In this document: in pieces, positions 9,172-16,483 of the stretch
How the letters are laid out: each line of letters begins with the position of its first letter
Position numbering within the stretch: the stretch's first letter is position 1
Assembly: GCA_045657465.1 (NCBI GenBank)
Contig: JAZOTD010000013.1
Span: forward strand, 27,864 to 91,863
DNA from: RGIG1681 sp045657465
Lineage (GTDB): Bacteria > Bacillota > Clostridia > Christensenellales > UBA1242
Direction: 5' to 3'
DNA: 64,000 nucleotides
Notes under the pieces: generated by a model
Told to the model about the DNA's origin: nothing
The model's input: the letters and a program-made list of their open reading frames with translations, nothing else
Database searches by the model: none
Translations under genes and position numbers: made by a program

Positions 9172-9345
9172 GTTTATTGAAGAGAAAGAACACTTTCCAC
9201 CAAGCGAATGAAAGATTTTGCTTTGGTCAAATATAATAATGCTATCGACCTAAAACTTGGCACATTTTTATGTGCACCCTTAGTTTTGGAATTATTATAT
9301 AGTGAGTGGATTTCTTTACGTAAACCACTCACTTTTATTTTTGCA
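9172..9345 (+). ncRNA. infC leader with attenuator, probable L20-type autoregulatory leader
   Basis: A leader of about 200 bases between a consensus promoter and infC contains no credible gene. It ends in a clear intrinsic terminator: GTGAGTGG (9302-9309) pairs with CCACTCAC (9325-9332) before TTTTATTTTT. In Bacillus and relatives, ribosomal protein L20 binds this leader and promotes termination, controlling infC-rpmI-rplT. The position and terminator fit that system. I did not fold the L20-binding site, so the specific family is inferred. Confidence 0.65.
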
Positions 9346-9377
9346 AATAATTGTGAAATAAAATTTTTAGGAGTCTT

Positions 9378-9905
9378 ATGGCTATTAAACAACAAGAAAC
9401 ACAAATCAATGAAAGCATCAGAGATGCTGAGATTAGGGTTATCGGTGCAAATGGCGAACAGCTTGGAATTATGTCGGCTCGTGAAGCAAACGCTATTGCA
9501 GAAAAAGAAGGATTAGATTTGGTTAAAATCTCTCCAAGTGCGGTGCCAGCAGTCTGTAAAATTATGGACTATGGCAAATATCTTTTTGACAAAACAAAAA
9601 GAGAAAAAGAACAACGCAAAAATCAAAAGATTGTTGAACTTAAAGAAGTGCAACTTTCAATGACTATTGAACAACATGACATTGACATCAAAGCAAAGCA
9701 TGCAACAAAGTTTTTGCTTAATGGTGACAAGGTTAAAGTTTCAATTAGAATGAGCGGAAGACAACAAGCTTATGCTGACAGGGGTGTTGAAACTGAAAAT
9801 GCATTTGCTAAGAGTTTGGAAGAAATTTCAACCATTGAAAAACCAGCTAAGGTTGAGGGCAGACATATCATTATGATTCTTGCTCCAAAAAATGCAAAGA
9901 AATAA
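9378..9905 (+). CDS. infC: Translation initiation factor IF-3
   Basis: A 175-residue factor that binds the 30S subunit and checks start-codon pairing. The N-terminal domain shows NESIRDAEIRVIG and GEQLGIM; a lysine-rich linker (KREKEQRKNQK) joins the C-terminal domain carrying HDIDIKAKHATKFL. It begins with ATG behind AGGAG (9369-9373), not with the rare AUU start known from enterobacteria. It is the first gene of infC-rpmI-rplT, below the attenuator. Confidence 0.96.
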   Translation: MAIKQQETQINESIRDAEIRVIGANGEQLGIMSAREANAIAEKEGLDLVKISPSAVPAVCKIMDYGKYLFDKTKREKEQRKNQKIVELKEVQLSMTIEQHDIDIKAKHATKFLLNGDKVKVSIRMSGRQQAYADRGVETENAFAKSLEEISTIEKPAKVEGRHIIMILAPKNAKK

Positions 9906-9947
9906 ACCATATCACTTTTAAACAGGTATTACAGGAGGAAATTTATT

Positions 9948-10148
9948 ATGTCAAAACAAAAAACAAACAGTGGCGCAAAAAAGAGATTCATCGTTTTGAA
10001 AAGCGGTAGAGTTAAAAGAGGCCAACAAAACCACAGACATTTGCTTGCAGGCAAAGAAAGACACAGAAAGAGAGAATCTCGTCAAGGTGCTTATGTAGAA
10101 GGCAAACAAATCAAAACAGTTAAACAACTTGTAGGTAAACAAGGCTAA
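9948..10148 (+). CDS. rpmI: Ribosomal protein L35
   Basis: A 66-residue basic protein of the large subunit. The SGAKKRF start region and the GKERHRKRESRQG stretch are typical of bL35. AGGAGG lies at 9932-9937. It sits between infC and rplT, the usual order. Confidence 0.95.
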   Translation: MSKQKTNSGAKKRFIVLKSGRVKRGQQNHRHLLAGKERHRKRESRQGAYVEGKQIKTVKQLVGKQG

Positions 10149-10165
10149 GAAGGAGGACGAGGATA

Positions 10166-10522
10166 ATGAGAATTAAAAGAGGCGTAAACGCTCACAAAAA
10201 AAGAGTTAAAATTTTAAAAGCTGCAAAAGGTTATTATGGCTCAAAGAGCAAACTTGTTAGAGTTGCTCGTCAAGCTGTTATGAAGAGTGGCAACTATGCA
10301 TATGTTGCTAGACGTGCTAAAAAGAGAGACTTTAGAAGACTTTGGACTGTTAGAATCAACGCTGAAGCTAGAGTTAATGGTCTTTCATACAGCAGACTTA
10401 TCGATGGTCTTAAAAAAGCTAACATCGAACTTAACAGAAAAGTTCTTGCTGAACTTGCTGTTTCTGACAAAGTTGCATTTGCTAAAGTTTGTGAACAAGC
10501 AAAAGCTGCTCTTGCAAAATAA
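10166..10522 (+). CDS. rplT: Ribosomal protein L20
   Basis: A 118-residue large-subunit assembly protein. It begins MRIKRGVNAHKKRVK and contains KGYYGSKSKL and RDFRRLWTVRINA, all typical of bL20. It is the third gene of the operon and, by family knowledge, the likely repressor acting on the leader upstream of infC. An AAGGAGGA site precedes it. Confidence 0.96.
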   Translation: MRIKRGVNAHKKRVKILKAAKGYYGSKSKLVRVARQAVMKSGNYAYVARRAKKRDFRRLWTVRINAEARVNGLSYSRLIDGLKKANIELNRKVLAELAVSDKVAFAKVCEQAKAALAK

Positions 10523-10534
10523 ATAGACAAACAG

Positions 10535-10567
10535 AAAACTTAATACGGTTTCGTATTAAGTTTTTTT
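10535..10567 (+). terminator. Terminator after rplT
   Basis: AAAACTTAATACG (10535-10547) pairs with 10552-10564 around GTTT and is followed by T's. Confidence 0.88.
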
Positions 10568-10583
10568 GTTAAAGGTGAAAATT

Positions 10584-11357
10584 ATGAAGGGTGAAATTAT
10601 CACAAGTTTAGACAATAGCATGATTAAAGAAGCTAGAAGTTTAAATGATAAAAAATTTAGACGTTTTCATGGCAAGTTTTTGGTTGATGGCGAAAAACTT
10701 GTTTATGAAGCAGTGTGTGGGGCGTGTGATGTTGAAAAACTTTTTGTTGATGCATCAAGACTTTCTGACTTTGGATATATTTTAGAAAAGTTTAATGGAA
10801 AGATTGTTCCAGTGACAACCAAAGTGCTTGCATCAATTTCTGAAAATGTTACCCCTCAAGGCATTATTGCTGAAGTGGTTATGCGTGAAACAGGCGAGTT
10901 TGCTCCTGATTCAAATCAGCCTATTTTGGTGCTTGACCGCATTCAAGACCCGGGAAATTTAGGTACTATTATTAGAACGGCGGCGGCAACTGGGTTTAAC
11001 ACAATTGTGCTTATTGACACGGTTGACCCATATTCGCCAAAGGTTGTTAGAAGTTCGTCTGGTGGTGTTTTTTATGCAGACATTTTTAGAATGACTGAAG
11101 CAGAGATTATCAATTTTGCTCAGAAGAAAAACTTTGAACTTTTGGTTGCAGACATGGGTGGTGACAATGTTTTTGAAAAACCAATCACAACAAAAAACTT
11201 TGCACTTGTTATCGGCAATGAAGGGCAGGGTGTGAGTGACACTTTCAAAGAAAAAGGTCATGCAATCTCGCTTCCAATGAAAAGCCAAATGGAATCACTT
11301 AATGCTGGGGTTTCAGCTAGTGTTTTGATGTATGTGCTTTTAGGTTCTAGCATTTAA
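10584..11357 (+). CDS. TrmH/SpoU-family RNA 2'-O-methyltransferase
   Basis: About 257 residues. The N-terminal substrate-binding domain resembles ribosomal L30e-type folds. The SPOUT domain carries the three family motifs: NLGTIIRTAAATGF (motif 1), VIGNEGQGVS (motif 2) and SLNAGVSASVLMY (motif 3), which form the SAM-binding knot. It probably methylates 23S rRNA, like the related gene often found after rplT in Clostridia, but the target base is not known from sequence. ATG 10584 follows AAAGGTGA; the longer TTG frame from 10566 is less likely. Confidence 0.9.
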   Translation: MKGEIITSLDNSMIKEARSLNDKKFRRFHGKFLVDGEKLVYEAVCGACDVEKLFVDASRLSDFGYILEKFNGKIVPVTTKVLASISENVTPQGIIAEVVMRETGEFAPDSNQPILVLDRIQDPGNLGTIIRTAAATGFNTIVLIDTVDPYSPKVVRSSSGGVFYADIFRMTEAEIINFAQKKNFELLVADMGGDNVFEKPITTKNFALVIGNEGQGVSDTFKEKGHAISLPMKSQMESLNAGVSASVLMYVLLGSSI

Positions 11358-11379
11358 TATTTTAAACAGTTAAAATTTA

Positions 11380-11408
11380 TTGCCAACAACTGGCAAAATA
11401 TATATAAT
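11380..11408 (+). promoter_or_regulatory. yebC promoter with an overlapping palindrome
   Basis: TTGCCA (11380-11385), 17 bases, TATAAT (11403-11408). The -35 box is one arm of a perfect inverted repeat, TTGCCA-N5-TGGCAA (11380-11396), which could be an operator. Confidence 0.7.
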
Positions 11409-11447
11409 AATTAGAGAATAGTTTACTATTGATAGGAGGAAAAAGAA

Positions 11448-12185
11448 ATGAGTGGACACTCAAAGTGGCACAATATTCAAGCCACAAAGAACAAAGCTGA
11501 CGCAGCAAGAGGAAAAATCTTTACAAAAATTGGTCGTGAAATAACAGTTGCTGTTAAACTTGGTGGCCCTGACCCGAACATCAACAGCAAACTTTATGAC
11601 GTTATTCAAAAAGCTAAACAAAACAACATGCCAAACGACAACATTCAACGTTCAATCAAAAAGGCGGCTGGTGGAGAAGATACGGGCAACTATGATGCAA
11701 TTACATATGAAGGCTATGGTTCACATGGTGTAGCATTTATTGTTGAGTGCTTGTCAGACAACAGAAACAGAACAGCAGCAGATGTTAGACATTTGTTCAC
11801 CAAATATGGCGGCAGCTTGGGAACAAGCGGAAGCGTGTCATATATGTTTGATTACAAAGGTATTATTGTAATCAAGAAAACTGCCAACACAACAGAAGAT
11901 AATGTTATGATGACCGCACTTGATGCTGGTGCTGATGATGTTGTTAATGAAGAAGAATGCTTTGAAATTATCACTTCACCTGACATGATCCATGCTGTTA
12001 GCAAAGAATTTGAATCTGGCGGTTATGAAATTTTGTCTAGTGAAGTTGAATATGTTCCGCAAAACATGATTGAACTTGACAAAGATTCAGCAATGTCTAT
12101 CAACAAACTTATTGTTAGTCTTGAAGACTTAGATGATGTTCAAAATGTTTATACAAATGCAGACCTTTCAGCATTAGATGAATAG
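11448..12185 (+). CDS. YebC/PmpR-family protein
   Basis: A 245-residue protein starting MSGHSKWHNIQATKNK, the family hallmark. The rest shows NMPNDNIQRSIKKA and the acidic C-terminal domain. YebC-type proteins are described as DNA-binding regulators, and some help ribosomes translate proline-rich stretches. In Clostridia yebC usually precedes ruvCAB; here toxin-antitoxin genes lie between. AGGAGG precedes the ATG. Confidence 0.93.
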   Translation: MSGHSKWHNIQATKNKADAARGKIFTKIGREITVAVKLGGPDPNINSKLYDVIQKAKQNNMPNDNIQRSIKKAAGGEDTGNYDAITYEGYGSHGVAFIVECLSDNRNRTAADVRHLFTKYGGSLGTSGSVSYMFDYKGIIVIKKTANTTEDNVMMTALDAGADDVVNEEECFEIITSPDMIHAVSKEFESGGYEILSSEVEYVPQNMIELDKDSAMSINKLIVSLEDLDDVQNVYTNADLSALDE

Positions 12186-12199
12186 GGGAGATATATTAT

Positions 12200-12469
12200 A
12201 TGTGGATTGAAATTTTAGGTATTTTAGCAACTTTATTGATTTTAGTTTCAATGAGTTGTAAAACCATGACATATAAAGGCAGTTTGATTATGAGAATAAC
12301 AAACATCGCTGGTTGTATGGTTTTTACCGTTTATGGTTTTTTGCTTCCAGCATATAGCACAGGGGTTTTGAATGCGGTTTTAATTGTTGTTAACACATAT
12401 CATTTAGTTAAGTTGGTGCGTGAGAATAAAACCAATTCTAAAACTGAAGAGAAGAAAGATAATGAATAA
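12200..12469 (+). CDS. Small membrane protein, YgjV/CBU_0592-like
   Basis: An 89-residue protein with about three hydrophobic segments (residues 2-18, 33-48, 52-70) and a charged C-terminal tail of about 19 residues. The layout (WIEILGILATLLILVSM, RITNIAGC, LNAVLIVVNTYHL) resembles small YgjV-like membrane proteins of unknown role. GGGGAG at 12185-12190 supports the ATG at 12200. It lies 14 bases after yebC and shares its transcript, which ends at the hairpin downstream. Confidence 0.6.
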   Translation: MWIEILGILATLLILVSMSCKTMTYKGSLIMRITNIAGCMVFTVYGFLLPAYSTGVLNAVLIVVNTYHLVKLVRENKTNSKTEEKKDNE

Positions 12470-12473
12470 AAAT

Positions 12474-12500
12474 AAGCCGTCCTTATAAAGGGCGGTTTTA
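12474..12500 (+). terminator. Terminator after the yebC transcript
   Basis: CCGTCC (12477-12482) pairs with GGGCGG (12490-12495) and is followed by TTTTATT. Confidence 0.75.
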
Positions 12501-12612
12501 TTATGGTTAAACGTAAGCAATAAAAGCTATTTATAATTCTTATAAACGGCAATTATTAAATTTTAGTTATAGTTTAGATAAAAACTATATATAGACGAAA
12601 ACAGCCATAAAT

Positions 12613-12642
12613 TTGACACCGATAAGTGAAATGAATTATTAT
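12613..12642 (+). promoter_or_regulatory. Promoter of the epsilon/zeta operon
   Basis: TTGACA (12613-12618), 18 bases, TATTAT (12637-12642). It lies in the 281-base gap between the yebC transcript and the antitoxin gene. The rest of that gap shows no gene. Confidence 0.6.
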
Positions 12643-12672
12643 ATAAAGGGTTAGATTGGGGTAAATTAGACC

Positions 12673-12688
12673 ATACTAACTTTAGTAT
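12673..12688. promoter_or_regulatory. Palindrome in the toxin-antitoxin leader, possible operator
   Basis: A perfect 7-base inverted repeat, ATACTAA-CT-TTAGTAT, sits about 30 bases after the -10 box and 62 bases before the antitoxin ATG. Toxin-antitoxin operons are often controlled at such sites. The epsilon-like protein has no recognisable DNA-binding domain, so the binding partner is unknown. Confidence 0.4.
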
Positions 12689-12750
12689 ACAATGCCATAG
12701 TGCAGATTTGTTGATGATGAAATTCACCACTCAGCGATTTTGGAGAAAAT

Positions 12751-12975
12751 ATGGATTTTAGTATGAATGAATTTGAAGAACTTGCAATCGCAAAAAAAGT
12801 TGTCAATAACTTGATTGCAGAAAAAACAGCAAATGGATTCGATGAAACAGATGAAGAACTTTCTGTTTTGATTCGAGAAAGAAAACTCATTGAATTGGGT
12901 GACAAAGACGCTGTTGGAAGGGCATTGAATATGTATATTTATTTACAGGGGAATCTTAAAAATGAAACAAACTAA
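12751..12975 (+). CDS. Epsilon-like antitoxin of a zeta toxin
   Basis: A 74-residue acidic, all-helical protein directly before a zeta toxin. It overlaps that gene by 14 bases, as expected for coupled antitoxin and toxin. I recognise it by position and because residues about 6-60 (FEELAIAKKVV...GFDETDEELSVLI) match the C-terminal extension of the second zeta toxin in this window (GFDENNKELMNLI). Epsilon proteins neutralise zeta by blocking its ATP site with an N-terminal helix. GGAGA lies 4 bases before ATG 12751; ATG 12763 is an alternative start. Confidence 0.72.
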   Translation: MDFSMNEFEELAIAKKVVNNLIAEKTANGFDETDEELSVLIRERKLIELGDKDAVGRALNMYIYLQGNLKNETN

Positions 12976-13969
12976 TGACAAAACACTAGCAAGCGGCACA
13001 GTTGATATGCAAGAGTTGAAAAACAGATATGCTGTTTCACCTGAAATTTTGCAAGAAAAAGCTGAAATCATTGCGAAGGTGTTGACTCAAGGCATGGTGC
13101 CAGTTGATGATCCAATCGCATATGTGATCGTTGGTCAACCAGGAGCTGGAAAAACTGGTATTATGACAGAGAGTTGCAAGCAATTTGGTGGAAATTTAAT
13201 CATTTATGATATTGATGAATTTAGAGAATATCATCCACAAATTGATGAAATTAGAAGATTATATCCAGAACATTATGTTCCATTAACTTCACAATTTGCT
13301 TCAGATGTTAGTCACAAAGTTAATAATTTAATTTTTGAAGGCAAATATAACTTGGGGCTTCACAAAACATTTAAAGATGAAGGCTTGATTTATGACACAC
13401 TAATTCCACTTAGAGAACTTGGCTATGGATTGGTGCTTAGAGTTATTGCAACTAGTGATCTTGAGAGCAAAATGTCAGCTCTTGAAAGAGGACAAAAACT
13501 TAGACTTAGTGACAAAGACGGAATCAGCAGATGGGTTTATACACCATATATGAACAAAACAATGGCTGGCCTTGTTGATATGTGTCAAAAGAGTGAAGAT
13601 GAAAAACTTGTTGATGTTGTTCAAGTTATCATGAAAAATTGTCAACCACGAGACCTTACTTGTGTTTATGAAAAGGTTTTAAATAACAATGTTCCTGAAG
13701 AAGTTTACAAGTCTCCAGCATATCTTGGTTATGAAGACCATGGCTACAAATCAACGAGAGAAGCAATCGATGAATCAAGACATGTTGACGCAATCAAGAT
13801 GCTTCCAACAATTGTTGAAAGAGTTGAAAAATCTAAAGTTAGAGCTGATGAATACGCTAAAATTTCAGGCAAAAGCAAAGAAACAGAAGATGATTTCATT
13901 AAAGAAATTGTTAGACTTCAAAATCTATATCAAGCTGAACTTGAAGCTGGTGCAAGAAAACCAGAATAA
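12962..13969 (+). CDS. Zeta-family toxin kinase
   Basis: A 335-residue P-loop kinase. Zeta toxins phosphorylate UDP-N-acetylglucosamine and thereby starve cell-wall synthesis. Walker A is GQPGAGKTG at residues 58-66; the catalytic aspartate region is YDIDEFREYHP (82-92, with D85 matching the zeta catalytic Asp). A basic segment LERGQKLRL lies near residue 175. The usual 'EGT' after the second strand reads HKT. The C-terminal third is helical with no extra domain. AGGGGAA precedes the ATG inside the antitoxin gene. The substrate is assumed from the family. Confidence 0.88.
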   Translation: MKQTNDKTLASGTVDMQELKNRYAVSPEILQEKAEIIAKVLTQGMVPVDDPIAYVIVGQPGAGKTGIMTESCKQFGGNLIIYDIDEFREYHPQIDEIRRLYPEHYVPLTSQFASDVSHKVNNLIFEGKYNLGLHKTFKDEGLIYDTLIPLRELGYGLVLRVIATSDLESKMSALERGQKLRLSDKDGISRWVYTPYMNKTMAGLVDMCQKSEDEKLVDVVQVIMKNCQPRDLTCVYEKVLNNNVPEEVYKSPAYLGYEDHGYKSTREAIDESRHVDAIKMLPTIVERVEKSKVRADEYAKISGKSKETEDDFIKEIVRLQNLYQAELEAGARKPE

Positions 13970-13970
13970 C

Positions 13971-13998
13971 AAAAAAGACTTTTTTAAGTCTTTTTTTT
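13971..13998 (+). terminator. Terminator after the first zeta toxin
   Basis: AAAAAAGACTT pairs with AAGTCTTTTTT around TTTT. It separates the two toxin genes. Confidence 0.8.
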
Positions 13999-14014
13999 GT
14001 GTCAATATTTTTAT

Positions 14015-14043
14015 TTGACAAAAAGACGGCTTTGATTTATTCT
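14015..14043 (+). promoter_or_regulatory. Promoter of the second zeta gene
   Basis: TTGACA (14015-14020), 17 bases, TATTCT (14038-14043). Together with the upstream terminator it makes this an independent transcription unit. Confidence 0.6.
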
Positions 14044-14072
14044 TAAATGGTCAAAGTTAATAGGAGATTTTT

Positions 14073-15203
14073 ATGGAAGAAAATATTAAGACATTTGAAG
14101 TAAACGACGAAATTTTTAATAAAATTGTTGACACTATAACAGACAGACTTTGTTATGAAAAAACAGTTGCAGAAAACCCAATCGCCTTTGTTGTTGGTGG
14201 ACAACCTGGTGCAGGAAAAACTGGACTTATTGGAACAACCTTAAATGAGTTTGAAAATGCTATTGTTTTAGATGTTGACGATTATAGATATTTCCACCCA
14301 GACGTTCTCGAAATCTTTAGAGATTATCCAGACCAACTTGTGCCAATCACAAAAGAATTTGTTAACAAAATCACAGCAATTGTTGTTGATAGACTTATGC
14401 AGAAAAAATATAATCTTGTTATTCACAAAACACTCAAAGATGACGAGATTATTTATGACACACTTGAGCCACTTAGAAAGCAAGGCTATGCTATTGTTTT
14501 GAGAATAATGGCTGTTAGTGAAGTTGAAAGCAGAACTTCGGCCCTTGAAAGATCACTTGCATTTAAAACTAACGTTGGTTGGTGCAGATGGGTAACTGAA
14601 AATAACCACAAATATGCATATGCAGGCATTCCTTCAACTGCTCAAAGCATCTATGACAAGGGCTATGCAGATGCTGTTCAAGTTTATGGCCGTGGGTTTA
14701 TTCCAACAAATTCTGTTTTGAAATATTCACTTTCTTCAAAAGAAGGTGCTTTGATTTTGAAAAATGTTGAAACAGTATCACCACTTTTTGATGATTTAAA
14801 CACCACGCAATATGCTGATCCAAACGCTGCAATTTTGGGTGTTAGAGACGAAGAAACTTGGAGGGTTTTGCCAGAAGTTTTCTACAGACTTAACATTTTG
14901 AAATTTCAAATTTCTGACAAGACTGATGAAAAATATATTTTAGAAGTCGAAAATATGGTTGCTGATTATCTAAAACAACAACTTGAAAGAGAACCATATA
15001 TGAATAACAACACCAAAATTGAACTTGCAAAAGAAGTTATGGCAAGAATGATTGCTGTTTCTGCAAGTGAAGGTTTTGATGAAAACAACAAAGAATTGAT
15101 GAATTTGATTGAAGAAGAAAAGTTAATGAATGAGTTTGACGATAAGGTTATTAATAAAATCATTAATGAATATTCTCCACTTGTAAAAAACAATAATAAA
15201 TAA
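14073..15203 (+). CDS. Zeta toxin with a fused C-terminal antitoxin-like domain
   Basis: A 376-residue paralogue of the toxin before it. Walker A GGQPGAGKTG is at residues 42-51 and the catalytic region LDVDDYRYFHP at 66-76 (D69). HKT again replaces EGT. Residues about 315-367 form an extension absent from the first toxin; it aligns with the free epsilon-like antitoxin (shared ELA-K-V, GFDE, EL--LI--EKL). No separate antitoxin gene precedes it. This looks like a toxin and antitoxin in one chain. Met310 (ATG at 15000) could in principle start a free antitoxin, but its ribosome site is weak. GGAG lies before the ATG. Confidence 0.85.
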   Translation: MEENIKTFEVNDEIFNKIVDTITDRLCYEKTVAENPIAFVVGGQPGAGKTGLIGTTLNEFENAIVLDVDDYRYFHPDVLEIFRDYPDQLVPITKEFVNKITAIVVDRLMQKKYNLVIHKTLKDDEIIYDTLEPLRKQGYAIVLRIMAVSEVESRTSALERSLAFKTNVGWCRWVTENNHKYAYAGIPSTAQSIYDKGYADAVQVYGRGFIPTNSVLKYSLSSKEGALILKNVETVSPLFDDLNTTQYADPNAAILGVRDEETWRVLPEVFYRLNILKFQISDKTDEKYILEVENMVADYLKQQLEREPYMNNNTKIELAKEVMARMIAVSASEGFDENNKELMNLIEEEKLMNEFDDKVINKIINEYSPLVKNNNK

Positions 15204-15207
15204 TAAC

Positions 15208-15240
15208 AAAAAAGTCACTTTAAACGGGTGACTTTTTTAT
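15208..15240 (+). terminator. Terminator after the second zeta gene
   Basis: AAAAAAGTCAC (15208-15218) pairs with GTGACTTTTTT (15228-15238). Confidence 0.85.
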
Positions 15241-15291
15241 TTAGAGCTTTAGTTTATTGACTTTAAGATGAAATTAAGGTATTTTATAAAT

Positions 15292-15858
15292 ATGATTATT
15301 CTCGGTATAGACCCAGGTTATGCAATAGTTGGCTATGGCGTAATTGAAAAAGATAAAACAGGAAAGTGCAGGGTGGTTGACTATGGTGCAATAAACACTC
15401 CAAAAGAAGAAGATTTTCCTGTTCGTCTTGCAATGATTCAAGATGGAATGAAGTGCTTGATCAATCGTTTTAAGCCAGATGCTGTTGCAGTTGAAGAGTT
15501 GTTTTTTAATCAAAACATCACCACTGGCATTGCTGTTGCTGAAGCCAGAGGTGTTATTTTGTGCACTGCAATTCAACACGTTCCAAAGGTGTTTGAATTT
15601 ACGCCAATGCAAATAAAACTCTCAATCACTGGAACTGGAAAAGCTGACAAAAAACAGGTTCAATATATGACAAAAACCATATTGAACCTTAAGTCAGTTC
15701 CAAAGCCTGATGATGCTGCTGATGCTCTTGCTGTTGCGCTTACTTTGGCTCAAACAAACACAAAACTGACAGAAGCTGAAGTTCAAGTTTTCACAAACAA
15801 CAATCTCAAGAAAACTGACAAAAATGAAATTATAAATAAAAGGAAACCTAAACAATGA
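15292..15858 (+). CDS. ruvC: Holliday junction endonuclease RuvC
   Basis: About 188 residues; cuts Holliday junctions during recombination together with RuvAB. Acidic active-site residues are visible in LGIDPG, AVEELFF and KPDDAADALAVAL. ATG 15292 is chosen because RuvC starts right at its first strand (IILGIDPG) and AAGGT lies 11 bases upstream; ATG 15268 would add eight unconserved residues. A Lys/Asn-rich tail follows the core. Its stop overlaps the ruvA start (ATGA), so translation is coupled. Confidence 0.95.
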   Translation: MIILGIDPGYAIVGYGVIEKDKTGKCRVVDYGAINTPKEEDFPVRLAMIQDGMKCLINRFKPDAVAVEELFFNQNITTGIAVAEARGVILCTAIQHVPKVFEFTPMQIKLSITGTGKADKKQVQYMTKTILNLKSVPKPDDAADALAVALTLAQTNTKLTEAEVQVFTNNNLKKTDKNEIINKRKPKQ

Positions 15859-16466
15859 TTTATTCACTTACAGGAAAGATTTCAATGATTGATGAAAACA
15901 CTATCGTGGTTGACACTGGATCCATGGCTTTTGAAGTGGTGTGTTCAGCATTCACTGCATATGCACTTACTGGAAAGCAAGAACCACAAACAGTGCTCAC
16001 ATATTTGCAAGTGAGAGAAGATGCCATGTGCTTGTTTGGGTTTGCAACTCAAAAAGAAAAGAAAATTTTTAATGACCTTTTGCTCGTGTCTGGTGTTGGA
16101 CCAAAAATGGCAATCACTGTGCTTTCAGGGCTTGCGATTGATGATCTTATTAGAGCGATTGTCACCAGTGACATAAAAACACTTTCAAGCATCAAAGGTC
16201 TTGGCAAAAAAACTGCAGAACGCATTGTGCTTGAGCTTAATTCAAAACTTGGCGGAAGCGATTCACTTGAAAATCTGCTTTCAAATGAAGCAAACATCAG
16301 TGGAACAAAAGTGGCACTTCGAAAAGAAGTTGAAGAAGCTTATGAAGTGCTTATTTCAACTGGTCTTTCAAAAAATGACGCAATTGAGCTTGCCAAAAAC
16401 AATTATGTTGACGGCATGACAAGTGAACAATTGGTTGTTGCTTGCTTTAAAAATATGCATAAATAA
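15855..16466 (+). CDS. ruvA: Holliday junction helicase subunit RuvA
   Basis: A 203-residue protein that binds four-way junctions and loads RuvB. The N-terminal OB domain (YSLTGKI), the two helix-hairpin-helix motifs (LLVSGVGPKMAI and IKGLGKKTAERIVLEL) and the C-terminal domain that contacts RuvB (KNDAIELAKNN) are in order. It overlaps ruvC by 4 bases and precedes ruvB by 17. Confidence 0.96.
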   Translation: MIYSLTGKISMIDENTIVVDTGSMAFEVVCSAFTAYALTGKQEPQTVLTYLQVREDAMCLFGFATQKEKKIFNDLLLVSGVGPKMAITVLSGLAIDDLIRAIVTSDIKTLSSIKGLGKKTAERIVLELNSKLGGSDSLENLLSNEANISGTKVALRKEVEEAYEVLISTGLSKNDAIELAKNNYVDGMTSEQLVVACFKNMHK

Positions 16467-16483
16467 AAAAGGAGTGGTGGTTT

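Noticed and set aside
9208..9516. Open frame of 102 codons in the infC leader
   Set aside because: It runs through the attenuator hairpin and into infC in another frame; no ribosome site and no family features.
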